This document shows, piece after piece, positions 7,898 to 17,029 of a stretch of 28,681 bases of DNA (position 1 is its first letter; each line of letters starts with the position of its first letter). This DNA is from Clostridia bacterium (GTDB lineage Bacteria; Bacillota; Clostridia; Christensenellales; UBA1242). Made by a program: the position numbers and the translations under genes. Location of the stretch: positions 1 through 28,681 of the forward strand of contig JAQUUD010000006.1 of the NCBI GenBank assembly GCA_028694075.1, read 5' to 3'. The notes under the pieces were generated by a model. It ran no database searches. It was given only the letters and a program-made list of their open reading frames with translations, and was not told the origin of the DNA.

Positions 7898-7926
7898 TCC
7901 TATCTTTATCAGTTTGTGGATAGGAG
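7898..7926 (+). promoter_or_regulatory. Leader hairpin covering the sigG ribosome binding site
   Basis: TCCTATC (7898-7904) pairs perfectly with GATAGGA (7919-7925) around a 14-base loop. The right arm contains most of the AGGAG ribosome binding site (7922-7926), which lies five bases before the sigG ATG. When folded, this would limit sigG translation. I could not identify a convincing sigma-F promoter further upstream. Confidence 0.6.
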
Positions 7927-7931
7927 TTTTT

Positions 7932-8705
7932 ATGGCAAACAGAGTTTCAATTTGCGGTGTTGACACCAATAAACTGCCGAAATTAAAATCGGCTGAACTT
8001 GAACAACTTATGAAAAAAGTTAAAGCTGGCGACGAACTTGCAAGAGAAGAATTTATTGTCGCAAATTTAAGGCTTGTGTTAAGCGTGGTACAGCGTTTTG
8101 CAATGAATTTGGATAAGTCTGACGATATGTTTCAAGTCGGGTGCGTTGGGCTGTTAAAATCAATTGACAATTTTGACATTAGTTTGGGGCTTAAATTTTC
8201 CACATATGCAGTGCCTATGATTATCGGCGAAATCAGGCGATATTTAAGGGATAACAATTCAATTCGTGTATCAAGAAGTTTAAGGGATATTGCTTATAAA
8301 TCATTGCAAGTTAAGGATATGTTCACAAAACGGGAAAATCGTGAACCAACTGTTGAAGAAATATCCGCAATATTAAATATCCCTGTTTCACAAATTGCAT
8401 TTTCACTTGATGCAATAAGCGACATCGTAAGTTTAAACGAACCGGTTTATAGCGACGGAATGGATAATGTAAGAATTATGGATCAAATATCTGATACGGA
8501 AAACACAGATGAGAATTTTTTAGAATTTATTGCTTTAAAAGATGCAATGATAAAACTAAACCCCCGAGAAAAAGAGATTTTGAAACTTAGATATTTCGTG
8601 GGCAAAACTCAAATGGAAGTAAGTAATGATGTTGGGATATCGCAAGCACAAGTTTCAAGACTTGAAAAAACCGCACTCGAAATTATAAGGAAAAATATAA
8701 CTTAA
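7932..8705 (+). CDS. sigG: RNA polymerase sigma factor SigG (late forespore)
   Basis: A 257-residue sigma-70 family protein. The N-terminus MANRVSICGVDTNKLPKL is the conserved opening of SigG (ICGVDT-x-KLP), which separates it from SigF. Region 2 runs from about residue 35 (EFIVANLRLVLSVVQRF) through DDMFQVGCVGLLKSIDNFD and FSTYAVPMIIGEIRRYLRDN. Region 3 follows, and region 4 at the C-terminus has LNPREKEILKLRYF and QAQVSRLEK (helix-turn-helix). SigG directs late forespore transcription, including germinant receptor genes. The frame is open upstream to 7860, but the ATG at 7932 is chosen for the AGGAG just before it and the family N-terminus. Unlike Bacillus, spoIIGA and sigE are not adjacent. 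A hairpin over the ribosome binding site suggests translational control. Confidence 0.96.
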   Translation: MANRVSICGVDTNKLPKLKSAELEQLMKKVKAGDELAREEFIVANLRLVLSVVQRFAMNLDKSDDMFQVGCVGLLKSIDNFDISLGLKFSTYAVPMIIGEIRRYLRDNNSIRVSRSLRDIAYKSLQVKDMFTKRENREPTVEEISAILNIPVSQIAFSLDAISDIVSLNEPVYSDGMDNVRIMDQISDTENTDENFLEFIALKDAMIKLNPREKEILKLRYFVGKTQMEVSNDVGISQAQVSRLEKTALEIIRKNIT

Positions 8706-8712
8706 TGATACT

Positions 8713-8749
8713 AAAATAAGGTTGATTTTAAATTAATCTTATTTTTTTA
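8713..8749 (+). terminator. Terminator of sigG
   Basis: A 15-pair stem (8713-8727 with 8731-8745, two G-U pairs, three-base loop) followed by T bases, eight bases after the sigG stop. Confidence 0.75.
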
Positions 8750-8802
8750 TTTTACTCTAATTTAAACTCTTTTTTTATTATTAGTATTTATACAATTTTA
8801 TA

Positions 8803-8811
8803 TGATATAAT
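8803..8811 (+). promoter_or_regulatory. Extended -10 promoter of the lipoprotein gene
   Basis: TGATATAAT (8803-8811) is a perfect extended -10 element (TG-N-TATAAT), about 31 bases before the ATG. No good -35 box is visible, which fits an extended -10 promoter. Confidence 0.5.
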
Positions 8812-8842
8812 ATATCTAGATTTATATAAATGGAGTTTGATT

Positions 8843-9469
8843 ATGAAAAAATCAGTTTTAAAATTATTTTGTTTTATGGCATTGATTTTGCCAATAACTT
8901 TAATGTTAATCGGTTGTGGAACAAGAAGCGGAACAACCTATCAAACAATTTTCCCGGACGAATTTAAAATTGTTGTTCGCATAAACACTGACGAGGTTTT
9001 TTGCGAAGAAACTTTTATTTATAGCAACAATCAATATTACTACAAATATCAAGGGTACACGCAAAATTTTGAATCGCAAAGCACAACTGTTTTAGAATAT
9101 TTAGTAATTAAAGAAGAAAGTTCTTATATTCATTATTCTTATGATTATGATAACGATCAATGGAATTATTTAAGCACAGGAACGCAGTTTACGCAAAATT
9201 TTGATAATTATTGGTCGGGCTTAAATCTATATTGCAAAGCCCCTGACTCAATTTTGTATGATGCTGAAAAGCAAGCAGATGAAGAAGTTAACGGCGTGGA
9301 TTGTTATGTTTATCAAGTTTATGATACAACCTATAAAATTTCAAAAGATTCATATCATATATTAATGAGTTATTACGCACAAACCACAACTTTAACATTG
9401 CAATATGAAGTTCAATCAATTACAACAACAAATGTATTTAACGGCATTTCAACTGCTTTGCCTGATTAA
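8843..9469 (+). CDS. Putative lipoprotein of unknown function
   Basis: A 208-residue protein with a lipoprotein signal peptide: basic MKKS, a hydrophobic core, and lipobox LIGC with the lipidated cysteine at residue 25. The mature part is rich in Tyr, Asp, Gln and Thr and looks like beta strands (YYYKYQGYTQNF, YIHYSYDYDNDQWNY), ending in a segment resembling EEVNGVDCYVYQVYDTTYKI. This could fit a LolA/LppX-like half-barrel, but that is a guess. It should be anchored to the outer face of the membrane. I chose the ATG at 8843 over the TTG at 8837 because TGGAG lies at good spacing and the signal peptide starts there. It has its own extended -10 promoter after the sigG terminator, so it is probably not in the sigG operon. 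Confidence 0.8.
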   Translation: MKKSVLKLFCFMALILPITLMLIGCGTRSGTTYQTIFPDEFKIVVRINTDEVFCEETFIYSNNQYYYKYQGYTQNFESQSTTVLEYLVIKEESSYIHYSYDYDNDQWNYLSTGTQFTQNFDNYWSGLNLYCKAPDSILYDAEKQADEEVNGVDCYVYQVYDTTYKISKDSYHILMSYYAQTTTLTLQYEVQSITTTNVFNGISTALPD

Positions 9470-9679
9470 ACTTTTGCATTGAAACATTAATTTTAATAAT
9501 AAAATTATACAAAATACTAAAATAAACAAAAAATTCATTAAATTTTAGTTGTGTTTGCTAAAAAAATAATTTATAATTAAAATATTATATATTCTTTTAA
9601 ATTAATTTTATATGATTTATAAAATTATTACATAAGAAATAAATTTTAAAAAATAATATATTAAATTGGAGGCGTCTTT

Positions 9680-12600
9680 ATGGAAACGGTTTACATTACT
9701 TTGGCTTTAAATATTTTGCTCGCATTATTTTTATTGGTTGGATTTTTTTGGGGATTGGGCAGAGGCATTAAAAAAAGTGCACTAAGGCTCGCATTTTTTG
9801 CAGGCTCTGTCATAGTGGCAGCGTTATTGTGTGGTGTAGTAACAAATGCTCTATTAAACATTAGTTTTATGGACGGAAGCACAAGCACTACTGTTAAAGA
9901 TTACATAATTAATATGATAACCTCTCAACCACAAATTGCTGAACTTTATGAATCTAGCACGGCTCTACAACAGTTTATTTTGCAAGTTCCAGCAATGTTT
10001 ATAAATGTTGTTGCCTTTGTACTTCTTGTGTATGTGGTTGGATTTATTGGCTGGATTGCTTATATGATTACAGCGAAGATTGTAATTAAAAAAAGTAAAA
10101 AACCAATTAGCAAATTTGGTGACACAGTTTACACAGTGAAAGAAGGGCAACCAGTTGTCTTAGATGAAATAAAAGAAAGAAAACATAGGCTTCTTGGTGG
10201 CTTAATAGGTGCCGCACAAGGTCTTGTTTTGCTGTTTTTAACTTTAATACCGCTTAGCGGAATTGTTTCAACTTTTAACACATTATGCAATCAGACAGTT
10301 CAGGCACAAGCCGAAACGATTGTATATGCAGAAGGCGAACAAGAATACACTCAGTTATCTCAATTTATTAGAGATAATGTCCCAGCAGAAGTTTTAGGTT
10401 ATTTTGATGCTTATTCTAGCAGTTTTACAGTTCAACTTTTTGGCGTTGGGAATGTGGATTTGGCAGTTTTTGATGCTTTTACTTCAGTTCAAGTTGCTAA
10501 TGAAAGAATTGTTTTACGAAACGAAGTGAATGTTGTGGCTGAAATTTGTGACGATGTGTTATATTTCACAAATCTAGATTATGATACCGTAAATTTCCAA
10601 GAAATTGATTTTGATAGAGTTGACAGAGTTGTGAATGCCTTGTTTGATTCCGGAGTGTTTAGGTCTGTTGGCATTGATGTAATAAATTTTTATCTTGGGC
10701 AAGCAATCGAAGATGGCGAATTTGAAGGAAACGAGTTTGGCGAAGAAATTATGAGTATGCTTGAAACCTTAGAGGCTTCTGTTGATGGCAGTAATCCAGA
10801 TGACTTACGGCAAGATGTACTCGCAGCCATAGGCATTGCTAGAGTTTGTTTTGAAAGTGGGCTTGTTGGTTTGATTGCTAGCGAAAATGTAGATGAAAAT
10901 GCCATAATTGCACTATTATCTGAAAATGATTATGAAGTAATTTCTGACATTTTAGATAATCTCTTCAATTCTGCAACATTAAAAAGTTTGTTGGTTCAAG
11001 GTTTTAATCTAGCACTTGAAGAAGCCGAAAATCAGTTGTCTGAATTAACTGAAACAGAAGTTACATTAGACAGAGTATCAGTTGCTTCAATAAGTTGGAC
11101 AAATTTCAAAACAGATATTTTAGGACTTATAACAAATTCCCTTGACATTTATAATATTGTTAAAGTATACGACGAAACCACACAAATAGAAGATTATGAT
11201 TATGAATCAATATTAACAAAAGCGGGAACTTTGTTGAATATAATTCAGGACTTTACAATTCTTATAGATACAGTTGGCGGAAATAATATTTATGAACAAA
11301 TATTAGGCGAACTTGATAACAGCGAATATGCTCAGTATGTCAACTTTTCTTCTCTTGCGGATATAGATTGGATTAACGAACTTGAGATTTTAACTAATTT
11401 ATACTTATTTTTAAATCCGTTAATATACCAAGTTCAACCCGACTTAACATTTGCAGAATTAGATTATACATCGTTTGGCGATATTTTAACATCATTATTT
11501 AACTCAACATTGGTGCAATCTGTGAAATTCGATGTTTTTGATTTATTATTTGATGAAATAACAATTGAAGATGCAACACTGCAAACAATTCTTACCAACA
11601 TTTATAATAATTTCGATATTGATATGAATTATGTTTATGAACTTGGGGACGAAATAACAAATTATTATGATGTCTTCGCTCTTATAGGACGCAGTGGGAT
11701 TATAGATGCAATTATAAACGATTCATTTAGCGATCCATCATTTGATTATACTGCGATTTTAACATTTTTTGAAACTTGCGATACTGATGAAACCGATTCA
11801 AGAATGGATAAAATAATCGGATACTTAATGGACTCTGAATCTTTCAGAATTGCCTTTGTTGAATTATTGAATAATAATTTTCTTGTTGAATTTGCTGAAA
11901 TAAATAGGACTTTATGGCAAGCAGAAAAAACAGTTGATTGGGACGGCTGGACTGAGTTCGAAACAGAGTTGAAAGCCATTGCAGAAAATTTATTCGAAAT
12001 ATTAAAAAATGTTGATTTCTCTGAATTTAGTTCGGTGGATTTTGGAAATCCAGAAGAATTCGGAACATTACTTCTTGAAATCATTAATAATTCGGCTGAT
12101 AATATTGGAACAGTGCTGGATATTTTTGCAATGACAGACTTTTTAACCTATGAAGATGGAACTAATCCGATTTCGATATATGATTCTTTATTAACCAAAT
12201 ATTTTAATTTAGATCTTATTTATATTAACAATGCTTATAGCGAAAATTATGTAGAAGGTTATTGGGTTAATGAAACTGCAAAACTTGTTGATGTAATAAC
12301 ACTCGCAAATGCAATTATTGTTGATGTTGTTGAGAATACAACTTTATGGGATACTTTAATTAATGGCGGAGATTTAGAAAGCGCTTTAACAGGTCTTTCA
12401 GTTCAAAACTTAAACAATCTTTTGGAAGCTATGCTTAGTTCTGATTTATTAAAAACAACATCTGTTGATATAATCAATGCAGTTAATTCAAATATAATGT
12501 TGCTTGTCAATGACACTTACACCGGAGAAGTTGCAACAACTGATTTAAACATTATCTCTGATAAAGTAAATATTATAAGCGTAATAACAAACCTATCTCA

Positions 12601-12883
12601 ACTTGGAGATATAGAATTTGCTACTATTGCAGATGATTTTGCAAATCAAAAAACCAACCTTGTCAATTTCTTGGTTGCCCTACAAAATGAATATACCACA
12701 AGTGGTGTTTTCTCTTCAGCATATGTAGCAATAACCAATTTCTTAATTGATAGCGAAAGTACTGACCCAATTTGCGACGCGATTGACTATGCAATTAATA
12801 ATGAACCAAATATTGGCACCGGCATAAGCGATTATGACTGGTCTGCAATTTTAGATGCAGTTCAAGTTTATTTAGCAGGTTAG
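9680..12883 (+). CDS. Large membrane protein with CvpA-like N-terminus and long repetitive C-terminal region
   Basis: A 1067-residue protein with GGAGG seven bases before its ATG. Residues 1-210 hold four membrane segments (about 5-28, 36-58, 103-132, 172-196) with the RGIKKSALRLA loop, resembling the CvpA (colicin V production) membrane family, which normally ends after about 180 residues. The remaining 850 residues are soluble-looking, acidic, rich in Ile, Asn, Asp and Leu, and probably helical. They contain degenerate repeats of a motif like LFxS-x5-S-x2-D-hydrophobic: near residues 321 (ALFDSGVFRSVGIDVIN), 428 (NLFNSATLKSL), 605 (SLFNSTLVQSVKFDVFD), 716 (YLMDSESFRIAF), 919 (AMLSSDLLKTTSVDIIN) and 1022 (FLIDSESTDPI). 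A second motif, I/V-x-W followed by a leucine-rich helix, recurs between them. The region probably lies outside the cell. The function is unknown. Confidence 0.88.
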   Translation: METVYITLALNILLALFLLVGFFWGLGRGIKKSALRLAFFAGSVIVAALLCGVVTNALLNISFMDGSTSTTVKDYIINMITSQPQIAELYESSTALQQFILQVPAMFINVVAFVLLVYVVGFIGWIAYMITAKIVIKKSKKPISKFGDTVYTVKEGQPVVLDEIKERKHRLLGGLIGAAQGLVLLFLTLIPLSGIVSTFNTLCNQTVQAQAETIVYAEGEQEYTQLSQFIRDNVPAEVLGYFDAYSSSFTVQLFGVGNVDLAVFDAFTSVQVANERIVLRNEVNVVAEICDDVLYFTNLDYDTVNFQEIDFDRVDRVVNALFDSGVFRSVGIDVINFYLGQAIEDGEFEGNEFGEEIMSMLETLEASVDGSNPDDLRQDVLAAIGIARVCFESGLVGLIASENVDENAIIALLSENDYEVISDILDNLFNSATLKSLLVQGFNLALEEAENQLSELTETEVTLDRVSVASISWTNFKTDILGLITNSLDIYNIVKVYDETTQIEDYDYESILTKAGTLLNIIQDFTILIDTVGGNNIYEQILGELDNSEYAQYVNFSSLADIDWINELEILTNLYLFLNPLIYQVQPDLTFAELDYTSFGDILTSLFNSTLVQSVKFDVFDLLFDEITIEDATLQTILTNIYNNFDIDMNYVYELGDEITNYYDVFALIGRSGIIDAIINDSFSDPSFDYTAILTFFETCDTDETDSRMDKIIGYLMDSESFRIAFVELLNNNFLVEFAEINRTLWQAEKTVDWDGWTEFETELKAIAENLFEILKNVDFSEFSSVDFGNPEEFGTLLLEIINNSADNIGTVLDIFAMTDFLTYEDGTNPISIYDSLLTKYFNLDLIYINNAYSENYVEGYWVNETAKLVDVITLANAIIVDVVENTTLWDTLINGGDLESALTGLSVQNLNNLLEAMLSSDLLKTTSVDIINAVNSNIMLLVNDTYTGEVATTDLNIISDKVNIISVITNLSQLGDIEFATIADDFANQKTNLVNFLVALQNEYTTSGVFSSAYVAITNFLIDSESTDPICDAIDYAINNEPNIGTGISDYDWSAILDAVQVYLAG

Positions 12884-12900
12884 AAAAAGAAAAAATTCAT

Positions 12901-12941
12901 AAAATGCTTATGTAAAGGTAATTACATAAGCATTTTGTTTT
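12901..12941 (+). terminator. Strong terminator after the large CvpA-like gene
   Basis: A perfect 14-pair stem (12901-12914 with 12923-12936, eight-base loop) followed by a T-rich run, 17 bases after the stop codon. Confidence 0.85.
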
Positions 12942-13040
12942 TATAATCAAATAATAAATAATAACTTTATGTTGCAATTTTTTAATAATATCTTGAATAA
13001 ATTATTATCACCATTAAAATACTGCAAAGCAATATTATCC

Positions 13041-13069
13041 TTGACAAAATAAATTTTATACTATAATAT
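13041..13069 (+). promoter_or_regulatory. Probable promoter with a long leader before the ABC exporter operon
   Basis: A perfect -35 box TTGACA (13041-13046) is followed either by TAATAT after 17 bases (13064-13069) or by TATAAT after 15 bases (13062-13067). The next gene starts 340 bases downstream, so the transcript would carry a long untranslated leader or a small RNA. Confidence 0.55.
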
Positions 13070-13202
13070 TTATTACTTTGCTAATTTTTTGTGTAAACTT
13101 GTAGTTCATTGGCATAGAATATTAAAAGAACTAATATAAACTATGTGCTTTTTTATTTTAATTAAATAAAATTTAAATTATCTTAACGGATAATTGCGAA
13201 TA

Positions 13203-13338
13203 ATAAAATTTTATTTGCCAAAGCCTCGGTAATATAAATACAAGCATTTTTGCTACCTTCGGCTTTCTAGAATATAAACAATCGGTAGTTAATTTTAATA
13301 AATCAAAATTTGATTTGCTTCGCAATTTTTCTCTACCG
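13203..13338 (+). other. Structured untranslated region before the ABC exporter
   Basis: Within the gene-free stretch 12942-13409 three palindromic structures occur in series: ATAAAATTTTAT (13203-13214); an imperfect stem AAAGCC/GGCTTT with inner GGTA/TACC (13220-13266); and CGGTAG/CTACCG (13283-13288 with 13333-13338) enclosing AAATC/GATTT and TTGC-TTC-GCAA hairpins. I recognise no riboswitch class. It may be a regulatory leader, a small RNA or a decayed repeat. Confidence 0.4.
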
Positions 13339-13409
13339 CTCACACTTCCTCGTTAGATTACATAATAAAAAAATTTTTAAAGAAATCTTAAAATTGGAGT
13401 TTATTTTTA

Positions 13410-15143
13410 ATGCTAAAACTTTTTAAACGCCTTGATAAATTTGACTGGATATTTCTTGTGATTTTGGTTGCATTTGTTGTGGCAGAAGTATATTTTGATG
13501 TTACAATTCCCGGTTATACCGCTGAAATTGTAAATGAAATGATAAGCGCAGGTGCAACTGCACAGTCAATCTTAAGCATTGGGCTTGTTATGCTTTTATA
13601 TGCGCTTGGCAGTATGGCTTGCACAATAGTTGTATATTATATTGCATCTCATGTGGGCTCAAAGCTTTCGCAAAGGCTAAGAAGAAACGTATTTGAAAAA
13701 GTACAATCTTTTTCGATGGAAGAAACAAACAAATTCTCAACTGCAAGTTTAATAACAAGGTCAACAAACGATATTCAACAAGTCCAACTGGCTTTTATTA
13801 TGATTTTGCGCCTCGCAATAAGTGCTCCGATTATGGCGGTTTGGGCAATTATAAAAATCAACAACGGAAGTGGCGAACTTACCATTGCAACAGCACTCTG
13901 GGTTTCACTTTTGGTTGTTTTTCTCGCTATACTTTATTTCATTGTTGTACCGAAATTTAAGTCCTTGCAAAAAATGACAGATAAACTTAATGGCGTAACA
14001 AGAGAAAATTTAACCGGCTTAAAAATTGTGAAAGCATATAACGCTGATAGTTATGAACAAAAAAAATTTGATAAAGTGAACACTGACATAACAAAATTAA
14101 ATATTTTTACTAACAGAATTTTGGGCAGTTTGCAACCAGCAATGTTGATTATTATGAATGGTTTGGTTTTAACAATATATTGGTTAGGGGCGTCGCTTAT
14201 CAACACTGGTTCAATCAACATTGGTACAATGCTTGCGTTTTCTTCACTTGCAATGCAAGTTTTAATGGCATTTATGATGCTTATGATGCTTCTCATTATT
14301 GTTCCTAGGGCGTCAGTGTCTGCCAAGAGAATAAACGAAGTTTTGGGCTCTAAAATTAGCATTATAGACACGGCAAGTGAAGATACCTTTATCAGCAAAG
14401 GCGAAGTTGAGTTTAAAAATGTTAGTTTTAAATATCCCGGAGCGGAAGATTATGTGCTTAAAGACATTAACTTTACAGTTAAACAAGGGGAAACAGTTGC
14501 AATAATCGGATCAACCGGCAGTGGTAAATCAACAATACTGAATTTAATTCCAAGATTTTATGACGCCAGCGAAGGCGAGGTTTTGGTTGATGGTGTTAAT
14601 ATAAAAAATGTTAAACAAAAAACTTTAAGAAATATACTAGGTTATGTTCCGCAAAAAGGTGTTTTATTTACAGGAACAGTTAACAGCAATATTGGATACA
14701 GCGACAACGATATGCCCGCCGAAAAGATTGAAGAGGCATCAAAAGTTGCAAAAGCCTATGATTTTATTGAAGAGATGGAAAAAGGGTTTGATTCAGCAAT
14801 AGCACAAGGCGGGAAAAATGTTTCCGGCGGACAAAAACAAAGAATTTCCATTGCAAGAGCAGTTGCGTCAGATCCTGAAATTTTCATTTTTGATGATAGT
14901 TTTTCTGCGCTTGATTATAAAACCGACAAAGAAGTTCGGAAAAATTTGAAAACCAAATTAAAAACCGCCACTAAAATAATTGTGGCTCAACGCATTGGAA
15001 CAATCTTAGATGCAGATAAAATCATTGTGTTGGAACAAGGTTTAATGGTCGGTTACGGGTCACATAAAGAACTTATTAAAAATTGCAAAGTTTATCAGGA
15101 AATTGCACTTTCACAATTATCACCAGAGGAGTTAGGCTTATGA
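13410..15143 (+). CDS. Heterodimeric ABC exporter, half-transporter with degenerate ATP site
   Basis: A 577-residue type IV exporter half: six membrane segments (about residues 14-310), then a nucleotide-binding domain. Walker A is GSTGSGKST (367-375) and the signature is VSGGQ (471-475). Walker B reads IFIFDD, with Asp496 in place of the catalytic glutamate, and the switch histidine is replaced by Gln527 (AQR). These two substitutions mark the degenerate half of heterodimeric exporters such as BmrCD, LmrCD and TM287/288. It should pair with the next gene's product in the cytoplasmic membrane and export drugs, peptides or lipids; the substrate is unknown. GGAG lies ten bases before the ATG. 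The stop overlaps the next start (ATGA), so the two subunits are probably made in equal amounts. Confidence 0.93.
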   Translation: MLKLFKRLDKFDWIFLVILVAFVVAEVYFDVTIPGYTAEIVNEMISAGATAQSILSIGLVMLLYALGSMACTIVVYYIASHVGSKLSQRLRRNVFEKVQSFSMEETNKFSTASLITRSTNDIQQVQLAFIMILRLAISAPIMAVWAIIKINNGSGELTIATALWVSLLVVFLAILYFIVVPKFKSLQKMTDKLNGVTRENLTGLKIVKAYNADSYEQKKFDKVNTDITKLNIFTNRILGSLQPAMLIIMNGLVLTIYWLGASLINTGSINIGTMLAFSSLAMQVLMAFMMLMMLLIIVPRASVSAKRINEVLGSKISIIDTASEDTFISKGEVEFKNVSFKYPGAEDYVLKDINFTVKQGETVAIIGSTGSGKSTILNLIPRFYDASEGEVLVDGVNIKNVKQKTLRNILGYVPQKGVLFTGTVNSNIGYSDNDMPAEKIEEASKVAKAYDFIEEMEKGFDSAIAQGGKNVSGGQKQRISIARAVASDPEIFIFDDSFSALDYKTDKEVRKNLKTKLKTATKIIVAQRIGTILDADKIIVLEQGLMVGYGSHKELIKNCKVYQEIALSQLSPEELGL

Positions 15144-16978
15144 GCGAAGAAAGAAATAAATCCGAACAAGGAAATCATAATGGCGGGGGTATGTTCGGTC
15201 CTGTAATGCCCGCTAAGCCTAAAGATTTTAAAGCGGGAATTGGCAAATTATTAAAATATTTAAAATCAGAACTTCCAAGGATTATTATTGCCGTTATTTT
15301 AACTATTTTTGTTGCAGTGCTTAGCATTTGGTCGCCAAGTTTTGTGTCTAATTTAACAAACGAATTGTTCGTTTCAGTGCTTGGCTTTCCTATTAATATG
15401 GCTGAAGTTGCAAGACTGGGCATAATATTAATTATAATTTATGCTTGTACATTTGTTTTACAATTTGCCGGTAACTTTATTATGGCTAATGTCAATCAAA
15501 GAATTGCAAAAAAATTAAGAACTCAGATTTCTAAAAAGATTAATGTTGTTCCTTTAAAATATTATGATTCAGATAGTTTTGGGAATGTCTTAAGTCGCGT
15601 TACTAACGATGTGGACACAATCGGACAATCACTGAATCAAAGTGTATCAAGTTTAATTTATAGCGTCGTTTGTTTAATTGGCGTTTTAATTGTTATGTTT
15701 TTAACTTCTTGGCAACTTGCACTAACCGCACTAGCAACTGTGCCAGTTGGAATGATTATCATTGTTATAATTATGAAATTTTCTCAAAAACATTTCTCCG
15801 CACAACAAAAACAATTAGGTGAGTTAAACGGAATTATTGAAGAAAACTATTCAGGGCAAACTGTTGTTAAAGCGTTTAACGGAGAAGAAAAAGCACTTAG
15901 CACTTTTGAAGCAACAAACAAAAAATTATTTAAAAGTTCAAAAAATTCTCAATTTTTATCCGGACTTATGATGCCTATAATTTTTCTAATCGCCAACTTA
16001 GGTTATATAGCAATTTGCGTTGTTGGCGGTATTCTTTTTGCGGACAATTTAATAACGATTGGCGTGATAACTGCATTTTTTATTTATGTAAGACTTTTCC
16101 AAAACGCAATGGGGCAATTAGCACAAATTGCCGCAGTTTTGCAGTCAACCGCAGCGGCTTCTGAAAGAGTTTTTGAATTTTTGTGCGAAGAAGAACAGGA
16201 AGATGAAAGTTTAAAGACAGTTAAAATTGAAACGATTGCAGGCAAAGTTGAGTTTGATAATGTTTCATTCGGATATTCAGATGATAAAACAGTTATTAAT
16301 AATTTCTCTGCTTGCATTGAACCGGGGCAAAAAGTTGCGATCGTTGGACCAACCGGCGCAGGCAAAACAACACTGATTAATCTTTTAATGAGATTTTATG
16401 AACTTAAAAGCGGTCAGACTTTAATAGATGGCGTTCCAATAAACGAAATGAAACGGGAAGATGTGCGTGCTCTTTTTGGCATTGTTTTGCAGGATACTTG
16501 GCTTTTTGAAGGCACAATAAAAGAAAATATTGCTTTCTCAAAAGAAAATGTAACAATTGATGAAGTTGTTAAGGCTTGCGAATCAGCCAATATTGACCAC
16601 TTTATTCGCACACTGCCGGACGGCTATAATATGCAACTAACCGATGAGGTGAGCATTTCAGGCGGACAACGCCAACTTCTTACAATTGCAAGAGCAATGA
16701 TACAAAACTGCCCGATGCTAATATTGGACGAAGCAACCAGCAATGTAGACACTCGAACAGAGCATTTAATTCAAGATGCGATGGATAAGATAACAAAAGG
16801 TCGCACCAGTTTTGTGATAGCGCACAGATTGTCCACAATAAAAAATGCAGACCTTATTCTTGTTATTGACAATGGCGATATAGTTGAAAGCGGAACACAT
16901 AATGAACTTATTGAAAAGAAAAATTTCTATTATAATTTATATAATAGTCAATTTTCTTTGTCTGGCGAAAACTCTTAA
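15140..16978 (+). CDS. Heterodimeric ABC exporter, half-transporter with canonical ATPase motifs
   Basis: A 612-residue partner of the preceding gene. A soluble N-terminal extension rich in Gly and Asn (about residues 1-40) precedes six membrane segments, then a nucleotide-binding domain with Walker A GPTGAGKTT (403-411), signature ISGGQ, Walker B LILDEAT with catalytic Glu531, and switch His562 (AHR), all canonical. The pair would have one hydrolysing and one degenerate site. I chose the ATG at 15140, which overlaps the upstream stop as ATGA and follows AGAGGAG at 15125-15131; the frame is open further upstream, but that would lie inside the previous gene. TM287/288-type exporters are the nearest well-known architecture. 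Confidence 0.94.
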   Translation: MSEERNKSEQGNHNGGGMFGPVMPAKPKDFKAGIGKLLKYLKSELPRIIIAVILTIFVAVLSIWSPSFVSNLTNELFVSVLGFPINMAEVARLGIILIIIYACTFVLQFAGNFIMANVNQRIAKKLRTQISKKINVVPLKYYDSDSFGNVLSRVTNDVDTIGQSLNQSVSSLIYSVVCLIGVLIVMFLTSWQLALTALATVPVGMIIIVIIMKFSQKHFSAQQKQLGELNGIIEENYSGQTVVKAFNGEEKALSTFEATNKKLFKSSKNSQFLSGLMMPIIFLIANLGYIAICVVGGILFADNLITIGVITAFFIYVRLFQNAMGQLAQIAAVLQSTAAASERVFEFLCEEEQEDESLKTVKIETIAGKVEFDNVSFGYSDDKTVINNFSACIEPGQKVAIVGPTGAGKTTLINLLMRFYELKSGQTLIDGVPINEMKREDVRALFGIVLQDTWLFEGTIKENIAFSKENVTIDEVVKACESANIDHFIRTLPDGYNMQLTDEVSISGGQRQLLTIARAMIQNCPMLILDEATSNVDTRTEHLIQDAMDKITKGRTSFVIAHRLSTIKNADLILVIDNGDIVESGTHNELIEKKNFYYNLYNSQFSLSGENS

Positions 16979-17029
16979 TTTGGCAAACAACTTTAAAGTT
17001 TCGAATTACAAAAGTAAAAGGAAGAATTT

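Noticed and set aside
7860..7931. A 24-residue N-terminal extension of SigG
   Set aside because: SigG proteins begin at the MANRVSICGVDT region, and AGGAG lies directly before the ATG at 7932. The extension is AT-rich leader DNA.
13203..13338. A known riboswitch before the ABC exporter
   Set aside because: Stems are present, but none of the conserved cores that I know could be matched.
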